Shown here in pieces: positions 53,988-63,731 of a DNA stretch of 64,000 nt; position 1 is the stretch's first letter, and each line of letters opens with the position of its first letter. Below the pieces are notes generated by a model, which was given only the letters and a program-made list of their open reading frames with translations, had not been told where the DNA came from and did no database searches. The translations under genes were made by a program, and so were the position numbers. The DNA comes from Nitrospinia bacterium. Its GTDB lineage: Bacteria; Nitrospinota; Nitrospinia; Nitrospinales; JAJDAT01. The stretch is from the NCBI GenBank assembly GCA_029261715.1, contig JAJDAT010000051.1, positions 92,131-156,130 of the forward strand, written 5' to 3'.

Positions 53988-55058
53988 ATGCCATTTACAG
54001 CAGAAGAAGTTCAAATTGCGGGCAACTATGCCCTTGAGATGTATTTTAAAAATAATCCAGTAGATCAAATTCACCAAAGTCGCCCTTGGGTTGCCGAATT
54101 ATTAAAAGGAAAAAAATCTATGGGCGGCGGTAAAGAAAACGCCGTTATTAACGTTCGGTACCGCTATCAATCCAATTTTCAATGGACTCGCGGCTCTTCA
54201 GAGTTGAAGTACAACAAACGTAATACCACGATGAAGGCTTCTTATCCTTGGGGAAGTTGTTTCGACGGTTACTCTCGTAGTATCGACGAAATGATTCAAG
54301 CGGGCATCAACATTCATCCAAACGGTCATGGCAAAAATATTCAAGACGCTGAGTTGGTTCAACTCTACAACTTGATGGAAGAAGACGCGGCTGTTTTAAA
54401 AGAAGGAGCGATTGAAAAATTCGATCAAGCCATGCTCTTGGACGGAACGCAAAACCCTGAAGCAGTTCCAGGATTGGATTACTTAGTTTCTACCACTCCA
54501 GGCAGTGGAACAGTTGCGGGTATCTCCGCAACTAACTCTTGGTGGCAAAACAACGACGGAGGCGCAGCTTTAACCACTACAGCCACTACCGGAACAATCG
54601 GTTCCGGAATGGAAACCGGTTGGAGAGATTGCCATCGTTACGCAAAAACAACGCCAAACTTCATTATGGCTGGCCGAGATTTTATCGAAGCGTTGAGCAA
54701 ATGGTACAAGGACTCTGGGTTTACCCAAATTACTTTTGACGGCGCTAAGCCACGTGAAATTGACCATGCTACTGGCGAAGGCTCTAGCACTGGTTTGCAT
54801 TACAACGGCATTGAAATTAAGTGGAATCCTGTTTTCGAAGATCTTGATACTCAATATTCGCCAACTATTCCCTGGTCCAAACGTTGTTATTTCTTAAATA
54901 TGCGTCACCTTCAACTACGCCCTATCGAAGGTCACGACATGATCCAAAGAAAACCACGTTCAACCCATATGAGTGAAGACTTTTATTATGGGTGGTCTTG
55001 GAAAGGCGCTTTGACCATGAATCAAAGAAACGCCCATTGGGTTGGATACATCGCTTAA
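53988..55058 (+). CDS. Probable major capsid protein
   Basis: 356 residues, with GGAAGGA upstream, the strongest site in the block. Assigned from size, position after the scaffold, and its own bounding hairpins; no motif is decisive. Features: VDQIHQSRPWVAELLKGKKS, IDEMIQAGINIHPNGHGKN, LKEGAIEKFDQAMLLDG and a Gly/Thr-rich loop (GAALTTTATTGTIGSG). The end is MNQRNAHWVGYIA. Similar proteins in other phages are annotated as major capsid. A less likely option is a head-decoration or tail-tube protein. Confidence 0.65.
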   Translation: MPFTAEEVQIAGNYALEMYFKNNPVDQIHQSRPWVAELLKGKKSMGGGKENAVINVRYRYQSNFQWTRGSSELKYNKRNTTMKASYPWGSCFDGYSRSIDEMIQAGINIHPNGHGKNIQDAELVQLYNLMEEDAAVLKEGAIEKFDQAMLLDGTQNPEAVPGLDYLVSTTPGSGTVAGISATNSWWQNNDGGAALTTTATTGTIGSGMETGWRDCHRYAKTTPNFIMAGRDFIEALSKWYKDSGFTQITFDGAKPREIDHATGEGSSTGLHYNGIEIKWNPVFEDLDTQYSPTIPWSKRCYFLNMRHLQLRPIEGHDMIQRKPRSTHMSEDFYYGWSWKGALTMNQRNAHWVGYIA

Positions 55059-55082
55059 CCGCCCAATACGGTAAACAATATC

Positions 55083-55108
55083 GAGGAGGCTCTCTTAGGA
55101 GCCTCCTC
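55083..55108 (+). terminator. Hairpin after the capsid gene
   Basis: GAGGAGGCTC (55083-55092) pairs exactly with GAGCCTCCTC (55099-55108) around TCTTAG. It lies 24 bases after the capsid stop and just before the next ribosome-binding site AAAGGA. No T-tract follows. Likely attenuates or protects transcript ends. Confidence 0.6.
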
Positions 55109-55122
55109 CCCAAAGGATTTTT

Positions 55123-55629
55123 ATGAAAAAATATTTAAAAACAAAACAGCTAGTCGTTTTAGTTGAAAGAAACGTAATGAATATTATTCCAAAACGAGTT
55201 TACGCTCACGAAATTCGAGTGTTACGTTTGATGTTCGGCGGCGACAAAATACGTTTGGACCCTAATTTTAGTTTAAAAAATATCGCGGAAATTAAGCTAG
55301 ACAGAAGCGACGAATATCAAAGATTATTCGACCTTTACGGCGAAGACCCCGTAACGAATCAACCTTGGGTAGCTAAAGCTTTTGGCGAACCGTTTCAAGC
55401 CGAATTTGAAAAAGGAATGGAAGATATTGACGAGCTTATTTCCGAATACTCACCGGAAGCTCCTATCCCGAAAATTGAATACAAAATCAATCCATCCAAA
55501 TTGACTAAAACCGCAATTATTGAAGAGTTAGAAAAATTCGATGTCGAATGTCCTTCGGATGCAAATAAAGATGAATTAGCAGAAACGCTCCGTGAGCTTT
55601 GGGGCATGACGGAACCTCAACCGGCATAA
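55123..55629 (+). CDS. Phage head-region protein with HeH/LEM-like C-terminus
   Basis: 168 residues, with AAAGGA upstream. Residues 1-110 are an unrecognised mixed region (YAHEIRVLRLMFGGDKIRLD). The last 35 residues (LTKTAIIEELEKFDVECPSD, ELAETLRELWG) have the helix-extension-helix pattern of small HeH/SAP/LEM-like motifs often found at the ends of phage head proteins. A DNA- or head-binding role is possible. It lies between the capsid and adaptor genes, which suggests a head-completion role. Confidence 0.6.
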   Translation: MKKYLKTKQLVVLVERNVMNIIPKRVYAHEIRVLRLMFGGDKIRLDPNFSLKNIAEIKLDRSDEYQRLFDLYGEDPVTNQPWVAKAFGEPFQAEFEKGMEDIDELISEYSPEAPIPKIEYKINPSKLTKTAIIEELEKFDVECPSDANKDELAETLRELWGMTEPQPA

Positions 55630-55635
55630 TAGATC

Positions 55636-56337
55636 ATGGCTCTTACTCCAAATAAAACACTGCAAGAATTGCGCGATAAACTACGCGTTCGCCTTGGCTT
55701 TGGGGCGCAGTCCTCAAAATCGGGCCCCCAAACAAAAATTTTGAACGATTTTATTCAAGAAGCGCAAGAGGATCTCTACAAAGAAGTCGACTGGAAACAA
55801 CTACGCAAAGTTTGGATTTTAAAACCGGGTATCGATCAACAATATCTCGATTACCCCGATGATATGGGACCGAATAGGATTTTACAAATCGCTTCGCGTT
55901 CCGCCGATTCTATTTCCCCTCCCAATTATTGCGACATGATAGAAGGAATTGAGATTCAGCACCTAAATAAAAAAGTCGATTACGATAAACCTACTCGATA
56001 CGAACTGCGCAATCAAATCGAGACTTGGCCGATTATGAATGAAATTGGAACTGAGATTCGGATTGAAGGTTTGATTCGGTTAGAGCGGTTCGAGTTTGAC
56101 AGCGATCGACTCACGGTTCCCGGAGATGGTTTAGTTTCCCTACTCGCTCTATCTAAGGCTAAGAACCATTATCGCCATAACGATTGGCAGGAATATTTGC
56201 GCGATTACAACGTTCAATTGAACCGAGCAAAATCTAGAAATAGCTACAACAAACGATATACAAGAAAATCAGATAATTCCCGAAGGTATCAAGATTCATT
56301 TAATCCGACTATTTTGGATCAACGATTCGACATATAA
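55636..56337 (+). CDS. Probable head-to-tail adaptor protein
   Basis: 233 residues. The start LTPNKTLQELRDKLRVRLGF followed by ILNDFIQEAQEDLYKEVDWK is the helical pattern of phage adaptor (gp4/gp11-like) proteins that join portal and tail. The middle is beta-rich (PMNEIGTEIRIEGLIRLERF, here WPIMNEIGTEIRIEGLIRL). The end is basic and disordered (SYNKRYTRKSDNSRRYQDSF). The gene lies 6 bp after its neighbour and just before the fibre array, in the usual order of short-tailed phages. Confidence 0.65.
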   Translation: MALTPNKTLQELRDKLRVRLGFGAQSSKSGPQTKILNDFIQEAQEDLYKEVDWKQLRKVWILKPGIDQQYLDYPDDMGPNRILQIASRSADSISPPNYCDMIEGIEIQHLNKKVDYDKPTRYELRNQIETWPIMNEIGTEIRIEGLIRLERFEFDSDRLTVPGDGLVSLLALSKAKNHYRHNDWQEYLRDYNVQLNRAKSRNSYNKRYTRKSDNSRRYQDSFNPTILDQRFDI

Positions 56338-56381
56338 AACTCATATAACGACGATCAAATTGATCGCTCAAGGACTTACTA

Positions 56382-57287
56382 ATGATCGACGAAAAAACCA
56401 CACACAGAGAATATTCGTTACCTCATCCAGATAATGTAATGGAAGGTGACGTGGAAAGAATCAAAGATTCGATTGAGAAAATTGATATCGACATAGATGA
56501 TCTATATACAACTAAAGCGACGATAGAAAACACACAATCCGGCTCTTACCTACACGCTCTTTCAACTGGTTTGGAACCTGCTTACGAAATTTCGCTCAGC
56601 CCTGCTCCAACGGCCTTAGTCATTGGTCAAGTAATTCACATGACAGCTCACGCTCAAAACTCTGGATCAGCAACTCTCAACGTTAACGGATTGGGCGAAA
56701 AAGCGATTAAGAAAACGGACGGGAGCGATTTAAAAGCGGGTGATATTTTGTCCGGAGCAACATGTTTTGTCTTTTATAACGGCGTGAACTTCCATCTAAT
56801 CAACCCAAAGGTGGATCAAGAACAGATCGACATAATAACTAGCAATCTTATGATGGCTCTTGAAGAAATTCAAGAAAATCACGGCGGTTTTATATCTATG
56901 GAAACAGGTTGGACAGATTCCTTTTCTAACGCTAACGAACAAGGCGCGGACGAAGCTAACTCTTCCGGTTTTCAACACGACGTATCCAACACGCTGTATA
57001 AAGGAACCGATCCTGGATTTGTTCCTAACGCGGCCTATCTATGGACACGAGAAGAGCATTCCAATATCGATGGTTCCGGAACTTTCTACATTAGCCGCAA
57101 CGGTGGTAGCGAATGGGAAATTATGCCAATGGTTCAACAAGGATTACCTTTTGGCGATGTTCGCATCATGCGCGGCACGGTTGATCTTAGCGGACAAGCG
57201 TCGGGACAAGACCTGCGTTGCCGATACGAAACTACCCAAGGGAAAGATCAATTTCTTCATTCGTGGGGATTGCAAGCCAAATCCTAA
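56382..57287 (+). CDS. Mini tail-fibre protein, type B (centre deleted)
   Basis: 301 residues, with AAGGA upstream. N-terminus MIDEKTTHREYSLPHPDNV, then a LNVNGLGEKAIKKTDG module and TGWTDSFSNANEQGADEANS. At NTLYKGTDPG it jumps straight to FVPNAAYLWTREEHS and the C-terminal module ending LHSWGLQAKS. In the full-length genes those two segments are separated by 650-800 residues. Both full-length boundaries carry the codons Asp-Pro-Gly; the 8-base GATCCTGG at 57009 occurs at both boundaries of the gene at 60336 (60987 and 63396). It therefore looks like an in-frame deletion by short-homology recombination. The product may still trimerise and act as a short fibre. Confidence 0.78.
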   Translation: MIDEKTTHREYSLPHPDNVMEGDVERIKDSIEKIDIDIDDLYTTKATIENTQSGSYLHALSTGLEPAYEISLSPAPTALVIGQVIHMTAHAQNSGSATLNVNGLGEKAIKKTDGSDLKAGDILSGATCFVFYNGVNFHLINPKVDQEQIDIITSNLMMALEEIQENHGGFISMETGWTDSFSNANEQGADEANSSGFQHDVSNTLYKGTDPGFVPNAAYLWTREEHSNIDGSGTFYISRNGGSEWEIMPMVQQGLPFGDVRIMRGTVDLSGQASGQDLRCRYETTQGKDQFLHSWGLQAKS

Positions 57288-57380
57288 TATTCAAATACTA
57301 ATTAACACAGAGATTTTTTCAAAAAAATAAACATCGTTATAAAGTATGGCGATAATGAAATAATTGACAAGGATTTAATA

Positions 57381-60260
57381 ATGATCGACGAAAAAACCAC
57401 ACATAGAGAATATTCGTTACCTAACCGAACCAATCAAGTAGAAGAAGACGTAAATAAAATAAAAGATTCCATTGAAAAGATTGATATTGATATCAACGAT
57501 TTAAACGGCATCGCAACATCTATCGCTACCGATTTGACTAGCGCAGAGCAAGACACACAATCTGGACTCGGTTTACACGCCACTTCAACTGGTTCGGGAA
57601 CCGCATACGAGGTCAACCTTAACCCAGCTCCATCCGCTTTGACCGTTGGGCAAGTTATTCATATGAAAGCCCACATCCAAAACACGGGGTCTGCAACTCT
57701 CGACGTTAACGGACTGGGACCCAAAATAATTAAGAAAACCAACGGGAACGATTTAAAAGCGAGCGATATTCTAACCAACGCCGCGTGTGTTCTATTTTAT
57801 GACGGAACAAACTTTCAACTAATCAACTCTAAAATCGATCAAAAACAACTAGAAGTCGTTACCAGCAATCTTATGTTGGCCTATGAAGAGATTCAGGAAA
57901 ACCACGGCAGCTCCCTAAATATGGAAACAGGATGGTCAGACTCATTCACAAATCCCAATGAGCAAGGAGCAAACGAGGCTAATTCTTTGGGTTATCAATA
58001 TGACGCCGTTAATACTCTTTATAAAGGATCCGATCCCGGCGGCAAAAACAACGACGATAATTACGATTTAGAAGCTAACTACCTACAACAAGAGTGGACT
58101 AATAGTTTGCTATCCACAAGTCAAGCAACTGTTACCAATAGCAACGCTACTGTCACTTTAGCTAGTGGCGCTTGGCCTACGAATTGCCAGTACAGCCGAA
58201 TTAGTTTTGATGGGGGATCTACCTGGTATGACATTGCAACAAGGACCGACGACACGAATATAGAGCTCGCCACAACAGCGATAGAAACATCTACCGACTA
58301 TGACTATATTATCCGAATGTCGGAAATTGATTCTGGGGAAGCAAAATTAAACCGAATGGGCTCTCTAAATTCAAATACAAAATTACTTCTATATATGCAT
58401 GGTAGAACAGCAGATAGATCGATAACTGACCAAAGTCCATCAAATCATCCTGTAACTTTTAATGGCTCATCTATTAGACTTGCGGACGCTAATAGTGGCG
58501 GAGGTCTCGTTCCAAACTTTGGAAAAACATTTCTCATGACAAGTGGAGGAAATCTAACAATCCCAGACCATTCGGATTGGGACTTTGGAACTGGAGATTT
58601 TACCGTTGAGTTGTGGAGCAATGGTTTCAATGGAACTTACTTACACCACACTGGAGGATGGAAGCTTTACGTATCTGGCAACACGTTTCATTTCGGATCT
58701 TCAGCCGCTACGACAACTTGGAGCGTTTCTGGTTGGAGGCATATAGCTGTTAGTAGAAGCGGAACCAGTTTAAGGTTCTTTGGAAATGGAACTCAAATAG
58801 GATCGACAGTAACAAATTCGGAGAACTTCTCCGTTAACGGCACTTTATACATTGGATCAAATAGCTCAGGCGGCGATAGTAGCACAGACATAGACCAAAT
58901 TCGGATAACTAAAGGGGAAGCTTTATACACCGCTAATTTTCCCTCTCCCACAACTTCATTTGGACCTTTAGGACCAAAGTCAGAATGTGTGAGCATTGCA
59001 GGCACAGTTGACACTTCAGCCTGGCTTGGCATTAACTCGGCAAGCCCCACAGAATTAAAAGTAAATGAAAACATTTATTATTGGCTCGCTCTTGATCCCG
59101 CTTCCGGTTATGGCGACGGCACTGAAATTAAAATTGGTTCTTTTGACGAAACTAAAGTTGCAGGAACTAGCGATATACCGCTAAACGCTACATATTCCGA
59201 ATCCTACAACATAGTTCATCGCACTTTTGCATTACCCAACAGCACCCAGATCACTCACTTAGGGGTTAGATTGGGATGGACCTCCGGTATGCTGGATACG
59301 TTTACCGTTAAAATTATGACCGAGAACTCCTCAACCAACTATACCAATCACTATGTTGAAAGTTTTGTTCCGGTAAACAACTCTGACGCCGTTACCTGGT
59401 ACAAGTTAAGCAATCCATATACAACACCCAGTTCGGGAACCATACGAATGGGATTCTATTGGGATGGGTATGACGGAGCAGTCGGAATAACTTCCGCTAT
59501 TTCTGGATATAACGTTGGCGATACTCAAGTGTCAAACGGCGGCGGCAACTACGATCTCGTAACCTACGCTCCAGGATGGTTTAGCTTTACTCACATTATA
59601 TCTTGCGGTTATCGCAAAGCTGGAGGCACAACGTTTTCCTGGAGAAGCATCGTGAGAAATAATGGCGGAACTTGGCAATGGAATACCAATGTCGAACCGG
59701 GAAGCGCAGCCACGTGGACAGACGCAACAGTCAACGACATGCTTCACGCCATATCAGAAGCGACTGAAAAAAACACGTCTAACAGAATGGATAAAGATGA
59801 CCTAGAAAGAATATCGGATACTCAATGGGAAGAAACTGGCGGTTGGTCGACATCAACAAACACTTTAGTCCGCGGAGTAACGATTAGAGCCATGAGCGAG
59901 GGCAACAATCCTGCAGTGTCTCAATTCCGGGTTAATCATGTTGGCGATAGGGACGCTATGGACTTAAGAAGCAAAACTTACGACCCTGGTTTTGTTCCCA
60001 ACGAAGCCTATGTTTGGGCACGCGCAGAGCACCCCGACGCACACGGAGCTGGAACTTTCTCCGTTAGTCGCAACGGCGGTAGCGAATGGAATACCGTTTC
60101 GATGATCCAACAAGGATTGCCTTTTGGCGATATCCGCGTCATGAGAGGCGCTGTTGATTTAAACGGGCAAACCTCTGGGCAAGATTTACGATGCCGATAC
60201 GAAACTGAAACCGCAAAAGATCAGTTTCTACATTCTTGGGGTTTGCAAGCCAAATCCTAA
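57381..60260 (+). CDS. Tail-fibre-like protein, type B, with LamG domain
   Basis: 959 residues, with AAGGA upstream. N-terminal module with heptad-like helix (RTNQVEEDVNKIKDSIEKID), VNGLGPKIIKKTNG, TGWSDSFTNPNEQGANEANS, then NYLQQEWTNSLLSTSQATV. A LamG/concanavalin-like lectin domain spans about 327-530 (FGTGDFTVELWSNGFNGTYL, AVSRSGTSLRFFGNGTQIGS). A further beta domain (about 575-740, THLGVRLGWTSGMLDTFTVK) precedes the C-terminal module ending LHSWGLQAKS. LamG domains bind glycans, so this is a plausible receptor-binding protein. Tandem neighbour of three relatives. Confidence 0.82.
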   Translation: MIDEKTTHREYSLPNRTNQVEEDVNKIKDSIEKIDIDINDLNGIATSIATDLTSAEQDTQSGLGLHATSTGSGTAYEVNLNPAPSALTVGQVIHMKAHIQNTGSATLDVNGLGPKIIKKTNGNDLKASDILTNAACVLFYDGTNFQLINSKIDQKQLEVVTSNLMLAYEEIQENHGSSLNMETGWSDSFTNPNEQGANEANSLGYQYDAVNTLYKGSDPGGKNNDDNYDLEANYLQQEWTNSLLSTSQATVTNSNATVTLASGAWPTNCQYSRISFDGGSTWYDIATRTDDTNIELATTAIETSTDYDYIIRMSEIDSGEAKLNRMGSLNSNTKLLLYMHGRTADRSITDQSPSNHPVTFNGSSIRLADANSGGGLVPNFGKTFLMTSGGNLTIPDHSDWDFGTGDFTVELWSNGFNGTYLHHTGGWKLYVSGNTFHFGSSAATTTWSVSGWRHIAVSRSGTSLRFFGNGTQIGSTVTNSENFSVNGTLYIGSNSSGGDSSTDIDQIRITKGEALYTANFPSPTTSFGPLGPKSECVSIAGTVDTSAWLGINSASPTELKVNENIYYWLALDPASGYGDGTEIKIGSFDETKVAGTSDIPLNATYSESYNIVHRTFALPNSTQITHLGVRLGWTSGMLDTFTVKIMTENSSTNYTNHYVESFVPVNNSDAVTWYKLSNPYTTPSSGTIRMGFYWDGYDGAVGITSAISGYNVGDTQVSNGGGNYDLVTYAPGWFSFTHIISCGYRKAGGTTFSWRSIVRNNGGTWQWNTNVEPGSAATWTDATVNDMLHAISEATEKNTSNRMDKDDLERISDTQWEETGGWSTSTNTLVRGVTIRAMSEGNNPAVSQFRVNHVGDRDAMDLRSKTYDPGFVPNEAYVWARAEHPDAHGAGTFSVSRNGGSEWNTVSMIQQGLPFGDIRVMRGAVDLNGQTSGQDLRCRYETETAKDQFLHSWGLQAKS

Positions 60261-60335
60261 ATTGTGTTTAAAAATTATTCACCGTAATTAATTTGCTAAT
60301 TCTAATAATAAAGAAACTAATTAAAAGGATCTTCG

Positions 60336-63300
60336 ATGATCGACCAAGAAACCGTTAACAGAGCATACCCATTACCTCATCCCGATAATATGATGGAGGA
60401 TGACGTCACTAACATAATAGATTCGTTTGAAAAAATTGACCTTGATGTCAACGATTTATATGAAACGACAACGTCGCTCTCTTCCGACTTAACTAGCGCT
60501 AAGACAACCGTGCAAGCGGGATCTTCTTTACAAGCCTCTTCAACCGGTTCGGGAACTGCATACGAAATCAATCTCACTCCCGCTCCAACAGCGTTAACCT
60601 TTGGTCTCGTTATACATATGATAGCTCACGTTCAAAACGCGGGACCAGCAACTCTTGACGTTAATGGGTTGGGGACAAAAGTCATTAAAAAAATCGATGG
60701 GAACGATTTAAAATCTAGGGATATTTTAACCGGAGAAGCATGTTTCCTCTTCTATGATGGAACGAATTTTCAATTGATCAATCCCAAAGCCGATCAAGAA
60801 CAAATTGATATAGCGACAAGTAATCTTATGATCGCTTTTGAAGAACTTCAAGAAAACCATGGAGGCTTTATCTCTATGGAAGCGGGTTGGTCCGATTCGT
60901 TTGCAAACACCAACGAACAAGGAGCCGACGAAGCTAACTCCACCAATTATCAACACGACCCAACTAATACTCTTTATAAGGGAAGCGATCCTGGCGATAA
61001 AAACAACGACGACAATTACGATTCAGAAGTTAACTACTTACAACAAGAATGGACTAATAGTTTTCTATCGACAAGTCAAGCCACGGTAACTGTCGGTTCT
61101 CCCGCCATAGATGTTGATACTCAACAAACAGGAGAATTTATTAACTGGTGGAGATCTGGAGAGCTTTTCCAAGCTCAAAGTTATACCCCTATAGCAGCTG
61201 AGCTTTATAGCGTCAAAGTCAATTTAAGAAGCGTAGGATCACCAACTCATATTTTAACAGCCAAAGTTTATGCAGAGTCAGGAGATCAAAAAACGGGTTC
61301 GGCTCTCGTAACTTCTACTAATACATTTAATGCAACTAGTCTAACGGCTACCTTTCAAGAAGTAGAGTTTTTATTCTCTGGCTGGACTCCTGATGGCATT
61401 ACTAAGTATGTATTTGCAATTGAAGCGACAGATGTTGGCGACGCCAGTAATTATATACAAATTGAAGGAATCGTAACTGGATCTACTTTTGACGGCGGCG
61501 CAAACAGTTATGATGGCACGCTCTCGACCAGAGATTTGCAAATGAAAATTTTCTCTCTCTCAGCGTCGACCACTCTCTCAACAGGAGTTTGGCCTACTAA
61601 CTGCGAAAACGGTAGGATTAGTTTTGATTCGGGCTCGACTTGGCATGATATAGCAAAAAGAAACTCCGATACGCAACTGATCTTGGCAACCTTTCCAGCC
61701 TCAGGCGGTACATTTGATTACGCTATCCGACTGTCAAAAATCGATTCAGGAGAAGTCAGATTGAATAGATTAGGTTCTCTGGGAACAAATACAAAATTGC
61801 TTTTACATATGAATGGCAAAACATTAGATAAAAGCTTACGAGATTATAGCGCATCAAACCATGCGATCACATTTAACGGCTTGATTAGACTTATCGATGC
61901 TAGGGAAGCAGGAATTTCTCCAAAGTTTGGAAAAACCAGTCTTGAAGTAGACACTGGTTATCTTTGGATTCCGGATCATGCCGATTGGGGTTTTGGAACC
62001 GGAGATTTTACTGTAGAAATGTGGGCCAGTAGCGCATCCAGCGGAACTTACATCCATCATACTGGAGGATGGAAACTTAATAACACTAGTAGCACATATC
62101 ATTTCGGATCTTCAACTGCTACAACTACCTTTAGTTCATCCAATTGGACACATATAGCCGTTAGTAGAAGCGGAACCAGTTTACGATTCTTTGGAGATGG
62201 CCTCCAAATAGGATCAACCGTAACAAACTCTGAAAATTTTGCAGGTAGCGGCAATTTAAATATTGGAGCCAACTCTGGAGGCGCAGATCGCATTGTCGCA
62301 AATTTAGGCGAACTAAGAATTACCAAAGGAGAAGCTTTATATACCGCTAATTTTACGCCTCCCACAACTCCCTTTGGACCAATAGGGCCAAAGGACGAAT
62401 GCGTTAGCATCGCCAACTCAACCGATACGTCGGCTTGGCTTGATATCAATTCGGCAAGTTCTACAGAAGTAAAAGGTAATGAAGATATTTATTATTGGCT
62501 TGCCCTTGATCCCGTTTCCGATTATGGCGACGGAACGGAAATTAAAATCGGCTCTTTTATAGAAACTAAGATCGCTGGAACAAGTGACATACCGTTAGAC
62601 ACGTCATTTTCCGATCCTTATAACATGGTTCAACGAACTTTTTCTTTACCTAATAGCACTGAAATAACTCATTTAGGAGTTAGGTTAGGATGGACTAGCG
62701 GCTCTATAGATACATTTACGGCAAAAATCATGACTGAAAATTCTTCAGTCAATTATTCAATTCATTTTGTAGAAAGTTTTGTTCCGGTAAACAATTCCAA
62801 TGATGTTACCTGGTATAAATTAACCAATCCATACACAACTCCCGGTTCGGGAACTATACGTATGGGATTTTACTGGACTAGGCATGATGGCTCATTAGGT
62901 AGAATGGACGCTATCTCTGGATACGCAACTACGGATACTCAAGGTTCAAATGGCGGCGCAAATTATGGAATTGGAACTATGGCGCCAGGGTGGTATTCCG
63001 AAACTAAAAGTTTGTCTTGCGGTTATCGCACAGCTGGCGGGACAACGTTTGCTTGGAGAAGTATCGTCAGAAACAACGGCGGCGCTTGGCAATGGAATAC
63101 CAATACCGATTATGGCAGCGCGGAGGCGTGGACCGATGCAACCGTCAACGATATGCTACACGCAATATCAGAAGCTGTTGAAAAAAACACATCCAACAGA
63201 ATGGATAAAACCGATTTAGAGAGAATATCGGATACCCAATGGGAAGAGACCGGAGGGTGGACAACAGATACGAATAATCTAGTCCGCGGAGTAACTATTA

Positions 63301-63674
63301 GATCCATGAGCGCAGGAAACGACCCTTCCATATCCCAATTTCGAATTAATCATTTGGGCGACAGGGATGCTATGGATCTAAAAAGCAAAGCCTACGATCC
63401 TGGATTCATTCCTTCAGAAGCCTATATTTGGGCGCGCGCCGAACATTCGGACGCCGACGGATCCGGAACTTTCTCAGTTAGCCGTAATGGAGGTAGCGAA
63501 TGGGAAACAGTTTCTATGATTCAACAGGGATTATCCTTTAATGATATCCGCATCATGAGAGGAACCATCGATTTAAATGGTCAAACCTCCGGGCAAGACC
63601 TACGATGTCGATACGAGACTGCTTCTGCAAAAGATCAATACCTCCACTCTTGGGGCTTACAAGCCAAATCTTAA
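60336..63674 (+). CDS. Tail-fibre-like protein, type B, with inserted jelly-roll and LamG domains
   Basis: 1,112 residues, with AAAAGGA upstream. Modules as in the preceding gene, but a ~160-residue domain (about 250-410, LYSVKVNLRSVGSPTHILTA, KYVFAIEATDVGDASNYIQI) is inserted inside the module that normally runs NYLQQEWTNS..SQATV..LS.GVWPTN. A diverged relative of that domain lies in a different place in the gene at 3129. LamG spans about 480-685 (FGTGDFTVEMWASSASSGTY). A second beta domain and the C-terminal module follow, ending LHSWGLQAKS. It is the longest fibre in the window and probably the primary receptor binder. Confidence 0.82.
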   Translation: MIDQETVNRAYPLPHPDNMMEDDVTNIIDSFEKIDLDVNDLYETTTSLSSDLTSAKTTVQAGSSLQASSTGSGTAYEINLTPAPTALTFGLVIHMIAHVQNAGPATLDVNGLGTKVIKKIDGNDLKSRDILTGEACFLFYDGTNFQLINPKADQEQIDIATSNLMIAFEELQENHGGFISMEAGWSDSFANTNEQGADEANSTNYQHDPTNTLYKGSDPGDKNNDDNYDSEVNYLQQEWTNSFLSTSQATVTVGSPAIDVDTQQTGEFINWWRSGELFQAQSYTPIAAELYSVKVNLRSVGSPTHILTAKVYAESGDQKTGSALVTSTNTFNATSLTATFQEVEFLFSGWTPDGITKYVFAIEATDVGDASNYIQIEGIVTGSTFDGGANSYDGTLSTRDLQMKIFSLSASTTLSTGVWPTNCENGRISFDSGSTWHDIAKRNSDTQLILATFPASGGTFDYAIRLSKIDSGEVRLNRLGSLGTNTKLLLHMNGKTLDKSLRDYSASNHAITFNGLIRLIDAREAGISPKFGKTSLEVDTGYLWIPDHADWGFGTGDFTVEMWASSASSGTYIHHTGGWKLNNTSSTYHFGSSTATTTFSSSNWTHIAVSRSGTSLRFFGDGLQIGSTVTNSENFAGSGNLNIGANSGGADRIVANLGELRITKGEALYTANFTPPTTPFGPIGPKDECVSIANSTDTSAWLDINSASSTEVKGNEDIYYWLALDPVSDYGDGTEIKIGSFIETKIAGTSDIPLDTSFSDPYNMVQRTFSLPNSTEITHLGVRLGWTSGSIDTFTAKIMTENSSVNYSIHFVESFVPVNNSNDVTWYKLTNPYTTPGSGTIRMGFYWTRHDGSLGRMDAISGYATTDTQGSNGGANYGIGTMAPGWYSETKSLSCGYRTAGGTTFAWRSIVRNNGGAWQWNTNTDYGSAEAWTDATVNDMLHAISEAVEKNTSNRMDKTDLERISDTQWEETGGWTTDTNNLVRGVTIRSMSAGNDPSISQFRINHLGDRDAMDLKSKAYDPGFIPSEAYIWARAEHSDADGSGTFSVSRNGGSEWETVSMIQQGLSFNDIRIMRGTIDLNGQTSGQDLRCRYETASAKDQYLHSWGLQAKS

Positions 63675-63731
63675 AGAATAACCAATTCTCTAATTGCTAA
63701 TAGCAAAAAAAATTAATCAAAAGGATCTTCG

